Assembly (NCBI GenBank): GCA_963812775.1
Contig: CAWEWH010000009.1
Location: 310,001-374,000 of the forward strand
Reading direction: 5' to 3'
Origin: CAWEWH01 sp963812775
GTDB taxonomy: Bacteria; Pseudomonadota; Alphaproteobacteria; Rhizobiales; Beijerinckiaceae
DNA length: 64,000 nucleotides
Positions 25,961-34,562 of this stretch are shown here, piece by piece. Position 1 is the first letter of the stretch; the number at the start of each line of letters is the position of its first letter. A model generated the notes under the pieces. The model had not been told where the DNA came from, ran no database searches, and saw nothing but the letters and a program-made list of their open reading frames with translations. The translations under genes were made by a program, and so were the position numbers.

Positions 25961-28080
25961 GGCCGAACACGCAGGCGATCCGAATTCTGCAACTGCTGAT
26001 GGCGGCCGCCGTCGTCTTCCCTATTGGGCTGTTCTCCTACGCGGCATGGTCAAACTATCGCGCGGCCTGGCAGCACGCCGATGAGCGCATCACACGCGGC
26101 CTCAACGTCATCCAGGAGCACACGCTGAAGGTCCTGGAGAGCGTCGCGCGTACCTTCGGCGAGGTAAGCGCGCTGATCGAGGACAAGAGCGACGCGCAGA
26201 TTGCCGAGGCCGAGGCGAAACTGCATGGCCGGCTCAAGCAGATCGCCGACGACCTGCCGCAGGTTCTGTCGATCTGGGTCATCGATGATGCAGGCCGCTC
26301 GGTGGCCTCGAGCCGCCTTTATCCTGTCGGGCGAACGGCGCCGTTTGCCGGGCGCGACTATTTCCTGGCCCAGGTCGAAAGCAACCGACCCGGCTACATT
26401 GGCGAACTGTTCGTCTCGCCCATCGATCAAGCTACCTTGTTCGGAATGAGCACGCGCCGTCCATCGGCAGACGGCTCCTTCCGGGGCATCATCCTCGTCA
26501 CCGTTCAACCGGAGGCTATCCGCTCCTTCTATGCCCGCCTGCAGGGCGGAATCGCCGACCAGATCGCACTGCTGCGTCCGGACGGCAGCTTCCTGGTGCG
26601 CCATCCGCCGCCGCGCCAACCAGGCATGACGCTGTCTCCCACGAGCGGCTTTCGCCGCTCGGTTACTACCAGTCCGGAAGGCGGCCGCTACTTGACCAAG
26701 GGGGAAAGCGACGGGGTGACGCGGCAATTCGGTTATCGCAAGTTGCCGGGCTATCCGCTCTACATCACGACGGCGGTGGATCTCGAGACCATTCGTGCTG
26801 AGATCGCCGCGCCGATGCTCACGCATCTCATCTTCGGCGTGCCGGCCACCATACTCTTGCTTGCCATCAGCTACGTGGCGCTCAAGCGCACCCGCGGCTT
26901 CTACGAGGAGATGGAACGCCGCGAGCTTGCGGAAGCGACCCTGAAGCAAGCCCAGCGCATGGAAGCGGTCGGCCAGCTGACCGGCGGCGTCGCGCACGAC
27001 TTCAACAATCTGCTCATGGTCATCTCCGGCAATGTCGACAGGCTGCGACGCGATCTCAAAGACACCAAGTCGGCCCGCCCGCTCGACGCCATCGAGATGG
27101 CGGCCCGGCGTGGCACCAGCTTGACGCGACAGCTGTTGTCTTTCTCGCGCCGCCAACCCCACAAGCCCATCGTCGTCGATCTCGGCCGGCGTCTGCTGAA
27201 AATGCGCGACATGCTGCAGAGCTCGCTGCGCGGCGACATCGCGCTTGTCGTCGACGTGGAATATGGCGTCTGGCCAGTCAAGGTCGATCCCGCCGAGTTC
27301 GAATTGGCGCTGCTCAACCTTGCGGTCAACAGCCGCGACGCCATGCCGAACGGCGGCACGTTCGTTGTCCGCGCCGCCAATCGGCCGGCTGGCAATGATG
27401 CCCCCCTCGGCCTCAAAGGCGATCTCGTGGCCATCAAAGTGACCGACATGGGACCGGGGATCGCGCCGGAAGCACTGCCGCATGTCTTCGAGCCCTTCTT
27501 CACCACGAAGGAAGCGGGCAGCGGCACCGGCCTCGGCTTGTCCCAGATATACGGTTTCGCCACGCAGTCCGGCGGCGGCGTCACGGCCGGCAACGAGCCG
27601 CAAGGCGGAGCTGCCATCACGCTCTACCTGCCGCGCAGCCTCGAACTGCCGATCGTCGAACCGCAGGACGCGCCGCAGACGCCCGTGGCCATCGCGCGGA
27701 CGGGGGTCGCGCTGGTGGTGGAAGACAATTCCGATGTGGCCGAAATCACCAGCGGCATGCTCAAGTCGCTAGGTTTCACGCCGCGGGTCACCGAGAATGC
27801 CGATGCGGCCCTCGCGGCGCTCGAGGGCGACCCTTCGATCGACGTCGTTTTCTCGGATATCGTCATGCCGGGAGGCAGGAGCGGCCTCGACCTTGCCCGC
27901 GATCTGCGCCAGCGCCGTCCCGATCTGCCGGTCTTGCTGGCGACCGGGTATAGCCGGGTAGCCCAGGAGGCCGTCGCCGAAGGTTTCTTGATCCTCACAA
28001 AGCCGTATGGAATCGACGACCTCGTCAAGGCCCTCGACGCCTCCCTCGCGCGCGCGGGGAAGACGCAATCGGCCGCCTGA
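25948..28080 (+). CDS. Hybrid sensor histidine kinase with Cache-type sensor
   Basis: A 710-residue membrane kinase. One transmembrane helix near residues 12-33 and another near 290-312 enclose a periplasmic Cache-like sensor (SSRLYPVGRTAPFAGRDYF, PGYIGELFVSP). The HisKA domain has the phospho-acceptor His350 in GGVAHDFNNLL, followed by HATPase_c boxes (NLAVNSRDAMP, DMGPGIAPE, GTGLGLSQIYGF). The C-terminal receiver has its phospho-Asp at 637 (VVFSDIVMPGG) and Lys in LTKPY. A regulatory cascade by internal phosphotransfer is expected, but no response regulator gene is adjacent. The start lies within the edge of the serine-hydrolase remnant on the other strand. Confidence 0.92.
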   Translation: MPESRPNTQAIRILQLLMAAAVVFPIGLFSYAAWSNYRAAWQHADERITRGLNVIQEHTLKVLESVARTFGEVSALIEDKSDAQIAEAEAKLHGRLKQIADDLPQVLSIWVIDDAGRSVASSRLYPVGRTAPFAGRDYFLAQVESNRPGYIGELFVSPIDQATLFGMSTRRPSADGSFRGIILVTVQPEAIRSFYARLQGGIADQIALLRPDGSFLVRHPPPRQPGMTLSPTSGFRRSVTTSPEGGRYLTKGESDGVTRQFGYRKLPGYPLYITTAVDLETIRAEIAAPMLTHLIFGVPATILLLAISYVALKRTRGFYEEMERRELAEATLKQAQRMEAVGQLTGGVAHDFNNLLMVISGNVDRLRRDLKDTKSARPLDAIEMAARRGTSLTRQLLSFSRRQPHKPIVVDLGRRLLKMRDMLQSSLRGDIALVVDVEYGVWPVKVDPAEFELALLNLAVNSRDAMPNGGTFVVRAANRPAGNDAPLGLKGDLVAIKVTDMGPGIAPEALPHVFEPFFTTKEAGSGTGLGLSQIYGFATQSGGGVTAGNEPQGGAAITLYLPRSLELPIVEPQDAPQTPVAIARTGVALVVEDNSDVAEITSGMLKSLGFTPRVTENADAALAALEGDPSIDVVFSDIVMPGGRSGLDLARDLRQRRPDLPVLLATGYSRVAQEAVAEGFLILTKPYGIDDLVKALDASLARAGKTQSAA

Positions 28081-28090
28081 CGGGCGCAAA

Positions 28091-29488
28091 CTACCTTCGC
28101 TCGATCTTGAACATCGGCGCGCGGTCGGGCCGCGTCGTCACCACGCCGACGGGCATGACCGGCGCGCGGTCGAGCAGCGAGACACGGAACGTGCCGATGA
28201 GCTTCGCCAGCACTAGCGCCGCCTCGGTGAGGGCGAAATGCGCACCGATGCAAACGCGCGGACCGGCTCCGAACGGCAGATAGGCGAAGCGATCGATGGG
28301 TGGTCCGTCCGGCAGGAAGCGCTCCGGCATGAATGTGTTCGGCTCGCGCCACAGCTTGTTGTGCCGATGCAGGATCCACGGCGACATGATCATGATGTCG
28401 CCCTTGCCGACGGCCCGGCCGTCGATCTTGTCGGGACCTTTGGCGGCGCGAACGATCATGAAGGCGGGCGGATAGAGCCGCATGGCCTCGTCGACAACGG
28501 CGCGGGTGTAGGGAAGGTCGGCGAGGTCGGGCTCGCCGGCACGCAAGGCGCGGCTCGCCTCCTCGCCGAGCCGCTCTTGCGCCGCCTCGTCGAGGGCGAG
28601 GCAGTAGAGCGACCAGAAAAGCGCCACGGCCGTTGTCTCGTGACCCGCCAGGATCATGGTGGCGACCTGATCGCCGAGCTGCTCCGGCGTGAAGGCCTGC
28701 CCGGTCTCCGGATCGCGCGCCGCAACCATGAGATCAAAGAGGTCGCGGGGCGCCGCCGTGTCGCTGCCGGCGGCGCGCCGCACCTGCATGAGTTCGCCCA
28801 TGAATTGCGTCCAACGCTTGCGGAAGAAATGCCGGCGGACATCGCGTGGACTGGGCCAGGAGAGCGGCAACAGCAAATCGAGGAAATGCGCTTGCGCCAG
28901 CCGCTCGCCATACTCGGTCATGAACGCGCGCAGCTCCCCGCCATGCCGTCCCATCTCCAACGAGAACATGGTGCGGCCCGCGATCTCTAGCGCCAGGATC
29001 TGCATGGCCTCTTGCAAATCGACGGGCACGCGCGTGCGACCGGCAAGCCTCGACAGCGCCTCGTTGGTGGCCGAGAGGATATGCGGAACCAGCAGGGTCA
29101 CGGCCTTCGGCGTGAAGGCCGGCGCCAAGGAGCGGCGCTGCGTGCGCCAGTTCAGGCCCTCGGCCAGCAGCAGCCCGTCACCGAGAAGCGGGCGAAGGAC
29201 GCGAATGCCGGCGGGGGTGCGCTGGTAATTCTCATAATTGTCGACGAGCACATGCCGGATGGTGGCCGGCGTGTTGAGCGTGAACGAATTGCGACGGAAG
29301 AATTTTCCGACCAGCACATCTTCGTTGTAGGCATCCTGTGAGAACGTGCCGATCGGGTTGATGCGGATGGCGCGGATGCGCTCCAGCGTGCCGAGCGGCC
29401 GCGCCGGCGGCGTCGGATACGGAGGCACGAGCCGGCCCGCCGCGACTGGGCGCGCGTCGAAACGAGGGTAGGCTTCGGCAACCGACAT
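28091..29488 (-). CDS. Cytochrome P450
   Basis: A 465-residue soluble P450. The heme-binding loop is FGAGPRVCIGAHFAL with the thiolate ligand Cys413. The I-helix is LAGHETTAVALFWSLY, the ExxR motif is EAMRLYPP, and the PERF-type meander reads FMPERFLP. Substrate type cannot be predicted; the CYP4/102-like I-helix and F-x-x-E-R-F pattern suggest a monooxygenase acting on a hydrophobic compound. ATG 29488 is chosen for its GAGAG Shine-Dalgarno sequence (ATG 29512 is possible). It follows the aminotransferase gene by 92 bases on the same strand. No ferredoxin or reductase gene is nearby. Confidence 0.9.
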   Translation of the reverse strand: MSVAEAYPRFDARPVAAGRLVPPYPTPPARPLGTLERIRAIRINPIGTFSQDAYNEDVLVGKFFRRNSFTLNTPATIRHVLVDNYENYQRTPAGIRVLRPLLGDGLLLAEGLNWRTQRRSLAPAFTPKAVTLLVPHILSATNEALSRLAGRTRVPVDLQEAMQILALEIAGRTMFSLEMGRHGGELRAFMTEYGERLAQAHFLDLLLPLSWPSPRDVRRHFFRKRWTQFMGELMQVRRAAGSDTAAPRDLFDLMVAARDPETGQAFTPEQLGDQVATMILAGHETTAVALFWSLYCLALDEAAQERLGEEASRALRAGEPDLADLPYTRAVVDEAMRLYPPAFMIVRAAKGPDKIDGRAVGKGDIMIMSPWILHRHNKLWREPNTFMPERFLPDGPPIDRFAYLPFGAGPRVCIGAHFALTEAALVLAKLIGTFRVSLLDRAPVMPVGVVTTRPDRAPMFKIERR

Positions 29489-29580
29489 GGTGGTTCTCTC
29501 AAGTTGCGGCATCGTAGGTCCAAGCAAAGGGCGCCGCAATGGGACGCGGCGCCGCGCCAAGGTTAATGGGCAAGCGTGCG

Positions 29581-30801
29581 TTACGTCGCGCCAGCTTGCC
29601 GCACCACCTTGGCCAGTCGCCCGATGCCCTCGGCGATCATCGCCTCGGCGGCGAGCGAGAAGGAGAGGCGCAAGGTGTTGGCGCCGGTGCCGTCGAAGTG
29701 GAAGGCGCGGCCCGGCACGAACGCGACGCGCGCCTCCTTGATGGCGCGCTCGAGCAAGGCCGCCGCATCGATCCTCTCCGGCAGCGTCACCCAGATGAAC
29801 ATGCCGCCCTGAGGTCTTGTCCATGTCACGCCAGGAGGCATGTCGCGATCGAGCGCCTTCAGCATCGCGTCGCGCCGCGCACGGTAGGCGGCCTTGATGG
29901 GCGTCACGTGTTCGGGCAGCACCTCGCTCACTACCTCGTGCATGACCATCTGGCTCAGCGTCGCGGTGTGCAGGTCGCTCGCCTGTTTGATGAGGACAAG
30001 GCGGCGGATCACCGGCCTCGGCGCCACGATCCAGCCGAGCCGCAGGCCCGGCACCACCGTCTTCGAAAACGTGCCGCTATAGAGGACGCGCGCCTCCTCG
30101 ACGCCACCGTGTTCGTCGATATCGAGCGCAAGGAGCGACGGCTCGGCGGCTCCCTCGTAGCGCAGCGCTTCATAGGCTGCGTCCTCGATGAGCGGCACAT
30201 CCTCTGCGGCGGCGAGAATGTCCTCGCGCTCGGTGCGTGCAAGACTGAGTCCGGTCGGGTTCTGGAAATCCGGCATCACGTAGGCGAGCGCGGCCCGCCC
30301 GCCCGTCGAGCCGCTCGCGGTCGGTGCGAGATTGTCGCCGCGTCGCGGCAGCGTCGCGAAGCGCGGCTCATAGGGGCTCATGGCCTGCAGGGCGCCGAGA
30401 TAGGTCGGCCGCGCGACAAGCACCGTGTCGCCCGGAGAGATGAACAGCTTGCCGAGGAAGTCGAGCCCTTGCTGCGAACCGGAAGTGATCAAGATGTTGT
30501 CGGCTGAGCACGCAACGCCAACGCCCCCCATGTAGCGGGCGATCCATTCCCTGAGCGGCAGGAAGCCCTCGCTCGGCGAATATTGCAGCGCGAGTCGCGC
30601 CCGCGACGGGTCGCCAAGGATGCGCTGATGCGCCGCCGCCAGAGCCTCGGAGGGGAACAACGCCGGGTCTGGAATGCCGCCCGCGAACGAGATGATGTCC
30701 GGCTGATCGAGCAGCTTCAGCAGTTCGCGGATTTCCGACGCCGCCATGCGGCGCGCCCGGCCCGCATAGCGCTCATCCCAATTGATCGCTGCCCTGCCCA
30801 T
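29581..30801 (-). CDS. PLP-dependent class I/II aminotransferase (2-aminoadipate/MocR-type)
   Basis: A 406-residue fold-type I PLP enzyme resembling 2-aminoadipate and aromatic/branched-chain transaminases. Features are SFAGGIPDP, LQYSPSEGFLPLREWIA, SGSQQGLDF, the PDFQNPTG loop with the cofactor-ring Asn, and the Schiff-base Lys in GTFSKTVVPGLRLGW. There is no N-terminal GntR domain, so it is an enzyme rather than a MocR regulator. Its start codon is embedded in a perfect 15-bp inverted repeat (30796-30828), implying direct control of this gene. It sits between SDR and P450 genes on the same strand. Confidence 0.88.
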   Translation of the reverse strand: MGRAAINWDERYAGRARRMAASEIRELLKLLDQPDIISFAGGIPDPALFPSEALAAAHQRILGDPSRARLALQYSPSEGFLPLREWIARYMGGVGVACSADNILITSGSQQGLDFLGKLFISPGDTVLVARPTYLGALQAMSPYEPRFATLPRRGDNLAPTASGSTGGRAALAYVMPDFQNPTGLSLARTEREDILAAAEDVPLIEDAAYEALRYEGAAEPSLLALDIDEHGGVEEARVLYSGTFSKTVVPGLRLGWIVAPRPVIRRLVLIKQASDLHTATLSQMVMHEVVSEVLPEHVTPIKAAYRARRDAMLKALDRDMPPGVTWTRPQGGMFIWVTLPERIDAAALLERAIKEARVAFVPGRAFHFDGTGANTLRLSFSLAAEAMIAEGIGRLAKVVRQAGAT

Positions 30802-30828
30802 TAGGTCAATATGATTGACCTAATGGGC
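30796..30828. promoter_or_regulatory. Perfect 15-bp inverted repeat over the aminotransferase start
   Basis: GCCCATTAGGTCAAT (30796-30810) and ATTGACCTAATGGGC (30814-30828) are perfect reverse complements around a three-base ATG spacer. The repeat covers the start codon of the aminotransferase gene on the minus strand. Its AT-rich core TAGGTCAAT/ATTGACCTA looks like a dimeric-repressor operator, and as RNA it would form a hairpin masking the start codon. There is no T run, so a terminator is unlikely. Confidence 0.7.
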
Positions 30829-30844
30829 GAACGCAAGCTCCGAC

Positions 30845-31636
30845 CTATCGCCGTCCGCGTGCCGCGAACGGGTGAGTGGACGACAGGCCGCCATCCACCG
30901 CGAAGGCCTGGCCGTTCACGTAAGACGCCTCGTCGGTGGCGAGGAACAGCGCCATCATGGCGATCTCGTCGGGCTGGCCGGCCCGCTGCAACGGATTGAG
31001 CTGGCCGATCTTGCCTTCGGTGCCGCGCTCGCGGGCCCGCACGAAGGTCGGCCGCGTCATCCCGGTCTCGATGAGGCCGGGGCAGACGGCGTTGACGCGC
31101 ACACCCGTGCCGAGCAGCGCGTTCGCGGCGGTCTGCACCAGCGAGATGACGCCGGCCTTGCTCGACGCATAGGCCGCGCCGCCGGCGTTGGCGCGCAATC
31201 CCGCCACCGAGGCGGTCATGATGATCGAGCCCCTCCCCTGTTTGATCATGTGCGGAGCGCCGTGCTTGATGGCGAGGAACGGCCCGATGAGATTGATGCG
31301 CAGGATCTCCTGCCAATAGTCCGCCGTCTGGTCGAGCAAGGGGGTCAGCCCGCCGCTGATCCCGGCATTGGCATAGATGACGTCGAGCCCGCCCATGTCG
31401 GAGACGGCCTTGGCGACGAAGTGCTTCACGTCAGCTTCAGCGCCGGCGTCTCCAGCCACCACGACGGCCCGTCCGCCGTCCGCCTTGATCTGCTCGGCGG
31501 TTTCCTTGAGTCCCTCCTCGGCGCGGTCGACGAGCATCGCGGCCGCGCCTTCTCGCGCGAAAGCCTTGGCGCTCGCCCTGCCGATACCGCTCGACGCGCC
31601 CGTGACGATCGCCCGCTTGCCTTGAAGCCGTGCCAT
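30845..31636 (-). CDS. SDR-family NAD(P)-dependent oxidoreductase
   Basis: A 263-residue classical short-chain dehydrogenase. Cofactor motif TGASSGIG, NAG in IYANAGISGG, the catalytic Ser in IIMTASVAG, YASSK (Tyr and Lys), and PG in VCPGLIETG are all present. Residue Asp after the second strand (MLVDRAEE) suggests NAD preference. The C-terminus GQAFAVDGGLSSTHPF is complete. It lies upstream of the aminotransferase and P450 genes on the same strand, with the inverted repeat between; a shared catabolic or biosynthetic role is possible but unproven. Confidence 0.92.
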   Translation of the reverse strand: MARLQGKRAIVTGASSGIGRASAKAFAREGAAAMLVDRAEEGLKETAEQIKADGGRAVVVAGDAGAEADVKHFVAKAVSDMGGLDVIYANAGISGGLTPLLDQTADYWQEILRINLIGPFLAIKHGAPHMIKQGRGSIIMTASVAGLRANAGGAAYASSKAGVISLVQTAANALLGTGVRVNAVCPGLIETGMTRPTFVRARERGTEGKIGQLNPLQRAGQPDEIAMMALFLATDEASYVNGQAFAVDGGLSSTHPFAARGRR

Positions 31637-31699
31637 GGTCTGCCCTTATTGCCTTGAGATTGTGCCGCTCATTTTCCTGTCTGAAACATGGCGAAAGTG

Positions 31700-31776
31700 C
31701 TAGTGCGGCAATTCCGAAATTCGCCACATATCGATGGAGGTCTCGGAGCGAATTTCGGAATCATAAGCCGCACTAG
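31700..31776. repeat. 77-bp palindromic element A (CTAGTGCGG ends)
   Basis: Left arm CTAGTGCGGC..TTCCGAAATTCGC (31700-31724) pairs with GCGAATTTCGGAA..GCCGCACTAG (31748-31776), with a four-base asymmetry and a 23-base loop. It has the same length and the same CTAG end tetranucleotides as element B, thirteen bases further on. Probably a non-autonomous dispersed palindrome. Confidence 0.65.
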
Positions 31777-31788
31777 AAAGGATTGATT

Positions 31789-31865
31789 CTAGTACGCTTT
31801 TTGAATTTGAAGTTCGCTCGGGAGGCGATCCAATGTTTTGGCGAACTTCAAATTCAGCGCACTAG
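31789..31865. repeat. 77-bp palindromic element B (CTAGT ends)
   Basis: Left arm CTAGTACGC..GAATTTGAAGTTCGC (31789-31817) pairs with GCGAACTTCAAATTC..GCACTAG (31841-31865). It shares end sequence, length and architecture with element A but has unrelated inner arms. It lies directly upstream of the binding-protein gene. Confidence 0.65.
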
Positions 31866-31894
31866 TCCCCTGGCCCGCGACGAGGAGGCGAACC

Positions 31895-32902
31895 TTGAAA
31901 TCCCGGCTGATTGCCGTGGCACTCGCATTTGGCTTGGGAGCGGGCGGCGCTGCGGCCCAGACGACGCCCGTCCGCGTCGGCTTCATCCCGGTGCTGGGGA
32001 CGGCGCCGATCTTCGTGGCCGACAAGGAGGGGTGGACGCGCGAGGCGGGGCTCGGCCTCAGCTTCACGGTGTTCGAGTCGGGACCGAACATGATCGCCGC
32101 GCTCGCCTCGGGCACTATCGATATCTACGTCGCCGGCATCGCACCGCTTGCTGTGGCGCGCTCGCGCGGCATCGACACCAAGGTCGTGGCCGCGACCGCG
32201 ATCGAGGAGATGACCGTTGTCGTGGCGCCGAAGCTCGCCCGGTATTTCGAGGGCGGCGCAAGGCCGGCCGAAGCCTTGAAGAGGTTCCGCGCTGCCGAAG
32301 GCAAGGCGGCACGCTTCGCAACGCAGCCGCCCGGCTCCGTGCCCGAGACGACGCTGCGCCATTGGCTCGAGGAAATCACCAAGTCCGACAAGGCCGATTT
32401 CGAGGTCGTGCCCATGGGCATCGACGCGACCCAGCAGGCGGTGCTGGCCGGCGCCGTCGACGGCGCCACGGTCCGCGAGCCGGCGCTGTCGATCATCCAG
32501 GAGCGCGACCCGCGCATCAAGCTCGTGGCGCTCGGCGGCGACATGTTCCTCGACCAGCCCGGCACCGTCGTCGCCGTCTCGACCGGGTTTCTCGCCAAGA
32601 ATCCGCAGGCCGTCGAGAGGCTCGTGGCGCTCATGGTGCGCGCCACCGATCTCATCAAGCGCGATCCGGATCGCGTCGCGCCGCATATCGGCGCCATCCT
32701 CGGCAAGGGCATCGTCGAGCCCGCGACGATCCGGAAGGCGCTGACCTCGCCAGCCTCGAAATTCATCGTCGATCCGCGGCTGATCGTCAAGTCGACCGCC
32801 AAGATGCAGGCCTATCAAGTGAAGCTCGGGACCCTCGACAAGGAATATCCCCTCGAGGGGCTGTTCGACCCGAGTTTCTATATCAAAGCCACGGCGAAGT
32901 GA
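31895..32902 (+). CDS. NitT/TauT-type ABC transporter substrate-binding protein
   Basis: Periplasmic binding protein of 335 residues with a signal peptide (LIAVALAFGLGAGGAAAQ). The mature start VRVGFIPVLGTAPIFVADKEGW and the later GIDATQQAVLAGAVDG match the SsuA/NMT1-like family that captures sulfonates, nitrate, taurine or thiamine precursors. The start is TTG 31895 with GAGGAGG eight bases upstream; an ATG further upstream lies inside palindrome B. Permease and ATPase genes follow, so it is the first gene of a complete importer. The closest relative in the window is the orphan at 50035. The ligand is unknown. Confidence 0.88.
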   Translation: MKSRLIAVALAFGLGAGGAAAQTTPVRVGFIPVLGTAPIFVADKEGWTREAGLGLSFTVFESGPNMIAALASGTIDIYVAGIAPLAVARSRGIDTKVVAATAIEEMTVVVAPKLARYFEGGARPAEALKRFRAAEGKAARFATQPPGSVPETTLRHWLEEITKSDKADFEVVPMGIDATQQAVLAGAVDGATVREPALSIIQERDPRIKLVALGGDMFLDQPGTVVAVSTGFLAKNPQAVERLVALMVRATDLIKRDPDRVAPHIGAILGKGIVEPATIRKALTSPASKFIVDPRLIVKSTAKMQAYQVKLGTLDKEYPLEGLFDPSFYIKATAK

Positions 32903-32978
32903 CCGCATCCCCATCCTCACGGCAAGCGGGCGTGTCGATTCCTCCAACTCGCGGTGACGACGCGACGTTGATCGACGC

Positions 32979-33815
32979 ATGATCCGCCGCCGCTCCACCA
33001 TTCTTGCGGCCGCAGGCCTCGTGCTTTTTCTGGGGCTGTGGGAGGCGGCACCGCGCCTCGGTTGGCTCAACCCGACGCTGCTGCCGCCACCGAGCGCCCT
33101 GCCGGCCGCCTGGTGGCGCGAGCTCGCATCGAACCTGTCACCAGCGCAGCGCGCCGACGCGACGTTCGTCGCCTCGGCCTTGTTCACCCTCGATTTCTGG
33201 CAGCGTCTGGCGACCGGCGTGTGGATCCAGGGCATCATCGCGTCGCTCAGTCACTACCTGCTCGGCCTGATGATCGGCGTGTCGCTCGGCGTCGCGATCG
33301 GCGTCGCCACCGGCATGTTCCGGCCGGCCGAGGAGACGCTGAGTTGGGTGACGCGCGTGCTGCGGCCGATACCGGGCCTCGCCTGGGTGCCGTTCGCCAT
33401 CATCTGGTTCGGCGTCAACACGCCAGCCGCCCTGTTCATCATCGCGGTCGGCTGCTTCTGGATCGTGTATTTCGCCGCGCACGGCGCGGTGCGCGCCGTC
33501 GACCGCGACCTCATCGAGGTGGCGGACGCCTTCGGCTTCCGTTCGGCTCCGGCACGCCTGCGCAAGATCGTGCTGCCGGCCGCCACGCCGGGCATCCTCG
33601 TCGGCCTGCGCACCGCCATCGGCCAGGCGTGGATGGCCGTGGTGGCGGCGGAGATTTTCGGCGTGCCGGGCCTGGGCCAGCGCATGGTGCAGGCGTCCGC
33701 CCTGCTCGCCACCGACATCGTCGTCGTCTACATGCTGACCATCGCGGCGTTGTACGGCCTTATCAATTCCGCTTTCGTGCGAACACAGAACTGGCTTCTG
33801 CGATGGAAGCCATGA
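32979..33815 (+). CDS. NitT/TauT-type ABC transporter permease
   Basis: Integral membrane subunit of 278 residues with about six transmembrane helices. It has the SsuC/BPD_transp_1 signature EAA loop around VADAFGFRSAPARLRKIVLPAATPGI (shortened here) and RPIPGLAWVPFAIIWFG. An extra extracytoplasmic stretch near residues 35-75 separates helices 1 and 2. The stop overlaps the ATPase start (ATGA), and a 76-base gap separates it from the binding-protein gene. Confidence 0.92.
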   Translation: MIRRRSTILAAAGLVLFLGLWEAAPRLGWLNPTLLPPPSALPAAWWRELASNLSPAQRADATFVASALFTLDFWQRLATGVWIQGIIASLSHYLLGLMIGVSLGVAIGVATGMFRPAEETLSWVTRVLRPIPGLAWVPFAIIWFGVNTPAALFIIAVGCFWIVYFAAHGAVRAVDRDLIEVADAFGFRSAPARLRKIVLPAATPGILVGLRTAIGQAWMAVVAAEIFGVPGLGQRMVQASALLATDIVVVYMLTIAALYGLINSAFVRTQNWLLRWKP

Positions 33816-34558
33816 TCGACATCCGCAAGCTGTCGCTGGCGTTCGGCGAGGGCGCCAAGCGCCAGCTCGTGCTGCGCAATCTCGACCTCAAGGTCAGGCC
33901 CGGCGAGTTCTTGGCCATCGTCGGCCCATCCGGGGTCGGCAAGTCGACGCTGCTGCGCATCCTCGCCGGGCTGATGAAGCCGTCGGACGGCAGCTTCACG
34001 GTGGAGAACCCGCACCATGCGCCGCAACCCGCCGCCCTCGTCTTCCAGGACGCACGGCTGCTGCCGTGGCGCCGCGTCATCTCCAATGTGCGTTTCGGCC
34101 TCGAGCATCGCGGCATCTCGCGCGCCGAGCGCAAGCGCGGCGCCGCAGCCGCCCTCGCATTCGTCGGCCTCGAGCCGCTCGCCGACCGCTGGCCGCATCA
34201 ATTGAGCGGCGGCCAGCGCCAGCGCGTCGCCCTGGCGCGGGCGCTCGCCATCGGCTCCGACATATTGTTGATGGACGAGCCCTTCGCCGCCCTCGATGCC
34301 ATCACCCGCGAGGCGCTGCAGGACGAGCTCACGCGCGTGTGGCAGGAGACCGGCAAGACCATCCTCTTCGTCACGCACGACATCGACGAGGCCGTCTATC
34401 TGGCCGATCGCGTCATCGCCCTCGTCGGCACGCCCGGCGAGGTGCGCACCTCCATCGATGTGACGGTGCCGCGTCCGCGCTGGCGCGGCGACCCGCGCCT
34501 CGAGGACACCGTGCAGCGGCTGCGCTCCGATCTCGCGGCCGACAGCGCCGCCTTGTGA
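33812..34558 (+). CDS. NitT/TauT-type ABC transporter ATP-binding protein
   Basis: Cytoplasmic ATPase of 248 residues powering the importer. Walker A is GPSGVGKST, the Q-loop is FQDARLLPW, the signature LSGGQRQR, Walker B ILLMDEPFAALD and the H-loop VTHDIDEA; ALVFQDxRLLPW is typical of SsuB/TauB. ATG 33812 overlaps the permease stop (ATGA) and has GGAAG upstream; ATG 33803 would add three residues. A much longer frame upstream is only an alternative reading of the permease gene. Confidence 0.93.
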   Translation: MIDIRKLSLAFGEGAKRQLVLRNLDLKVRPGEFLAIVGPSGVGKSTLLRILAGLMKPSDGSFTVENPHHAPQPAALVFQDARLLPWRRVISNVRFGLEHRGISRAERKRGAAAALAFVGLEPLADRWPHQLSGGQRQRVALARALAIGSDILLMDEPFAALDAITREALQDELTRVWQETGKTILFVTHDIDEAVYLADRVIALVGTPGEVRTSIDVTVPRPRWRGDPRLEDTVQRLRSDLAADSAAL

Positions 34559-34562
34559 ACCA

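Noticed and set aside
30796..30828. Rho-independent terminator of the SDR gene
   Set aside because: The dyad lacks a T run on either strand and covers the next gene's start codon, which would be unusual for a terminator.
31838..31894. Upstream ATG for the binding-protein gene at 31838
   Set aside because: It lies within palindromic element B and would place 19 unrelated residues before a complete signal peptide; TTG 31895 has a strong Shine-Dalgarno sequence.
31862..33238. Long minus-strand frame opposite the binding-protein and permease genes
   Set aside because: Antisense shadow of a well-supported ABC operon; it also crosses the palindromic repeats. No motif is present.
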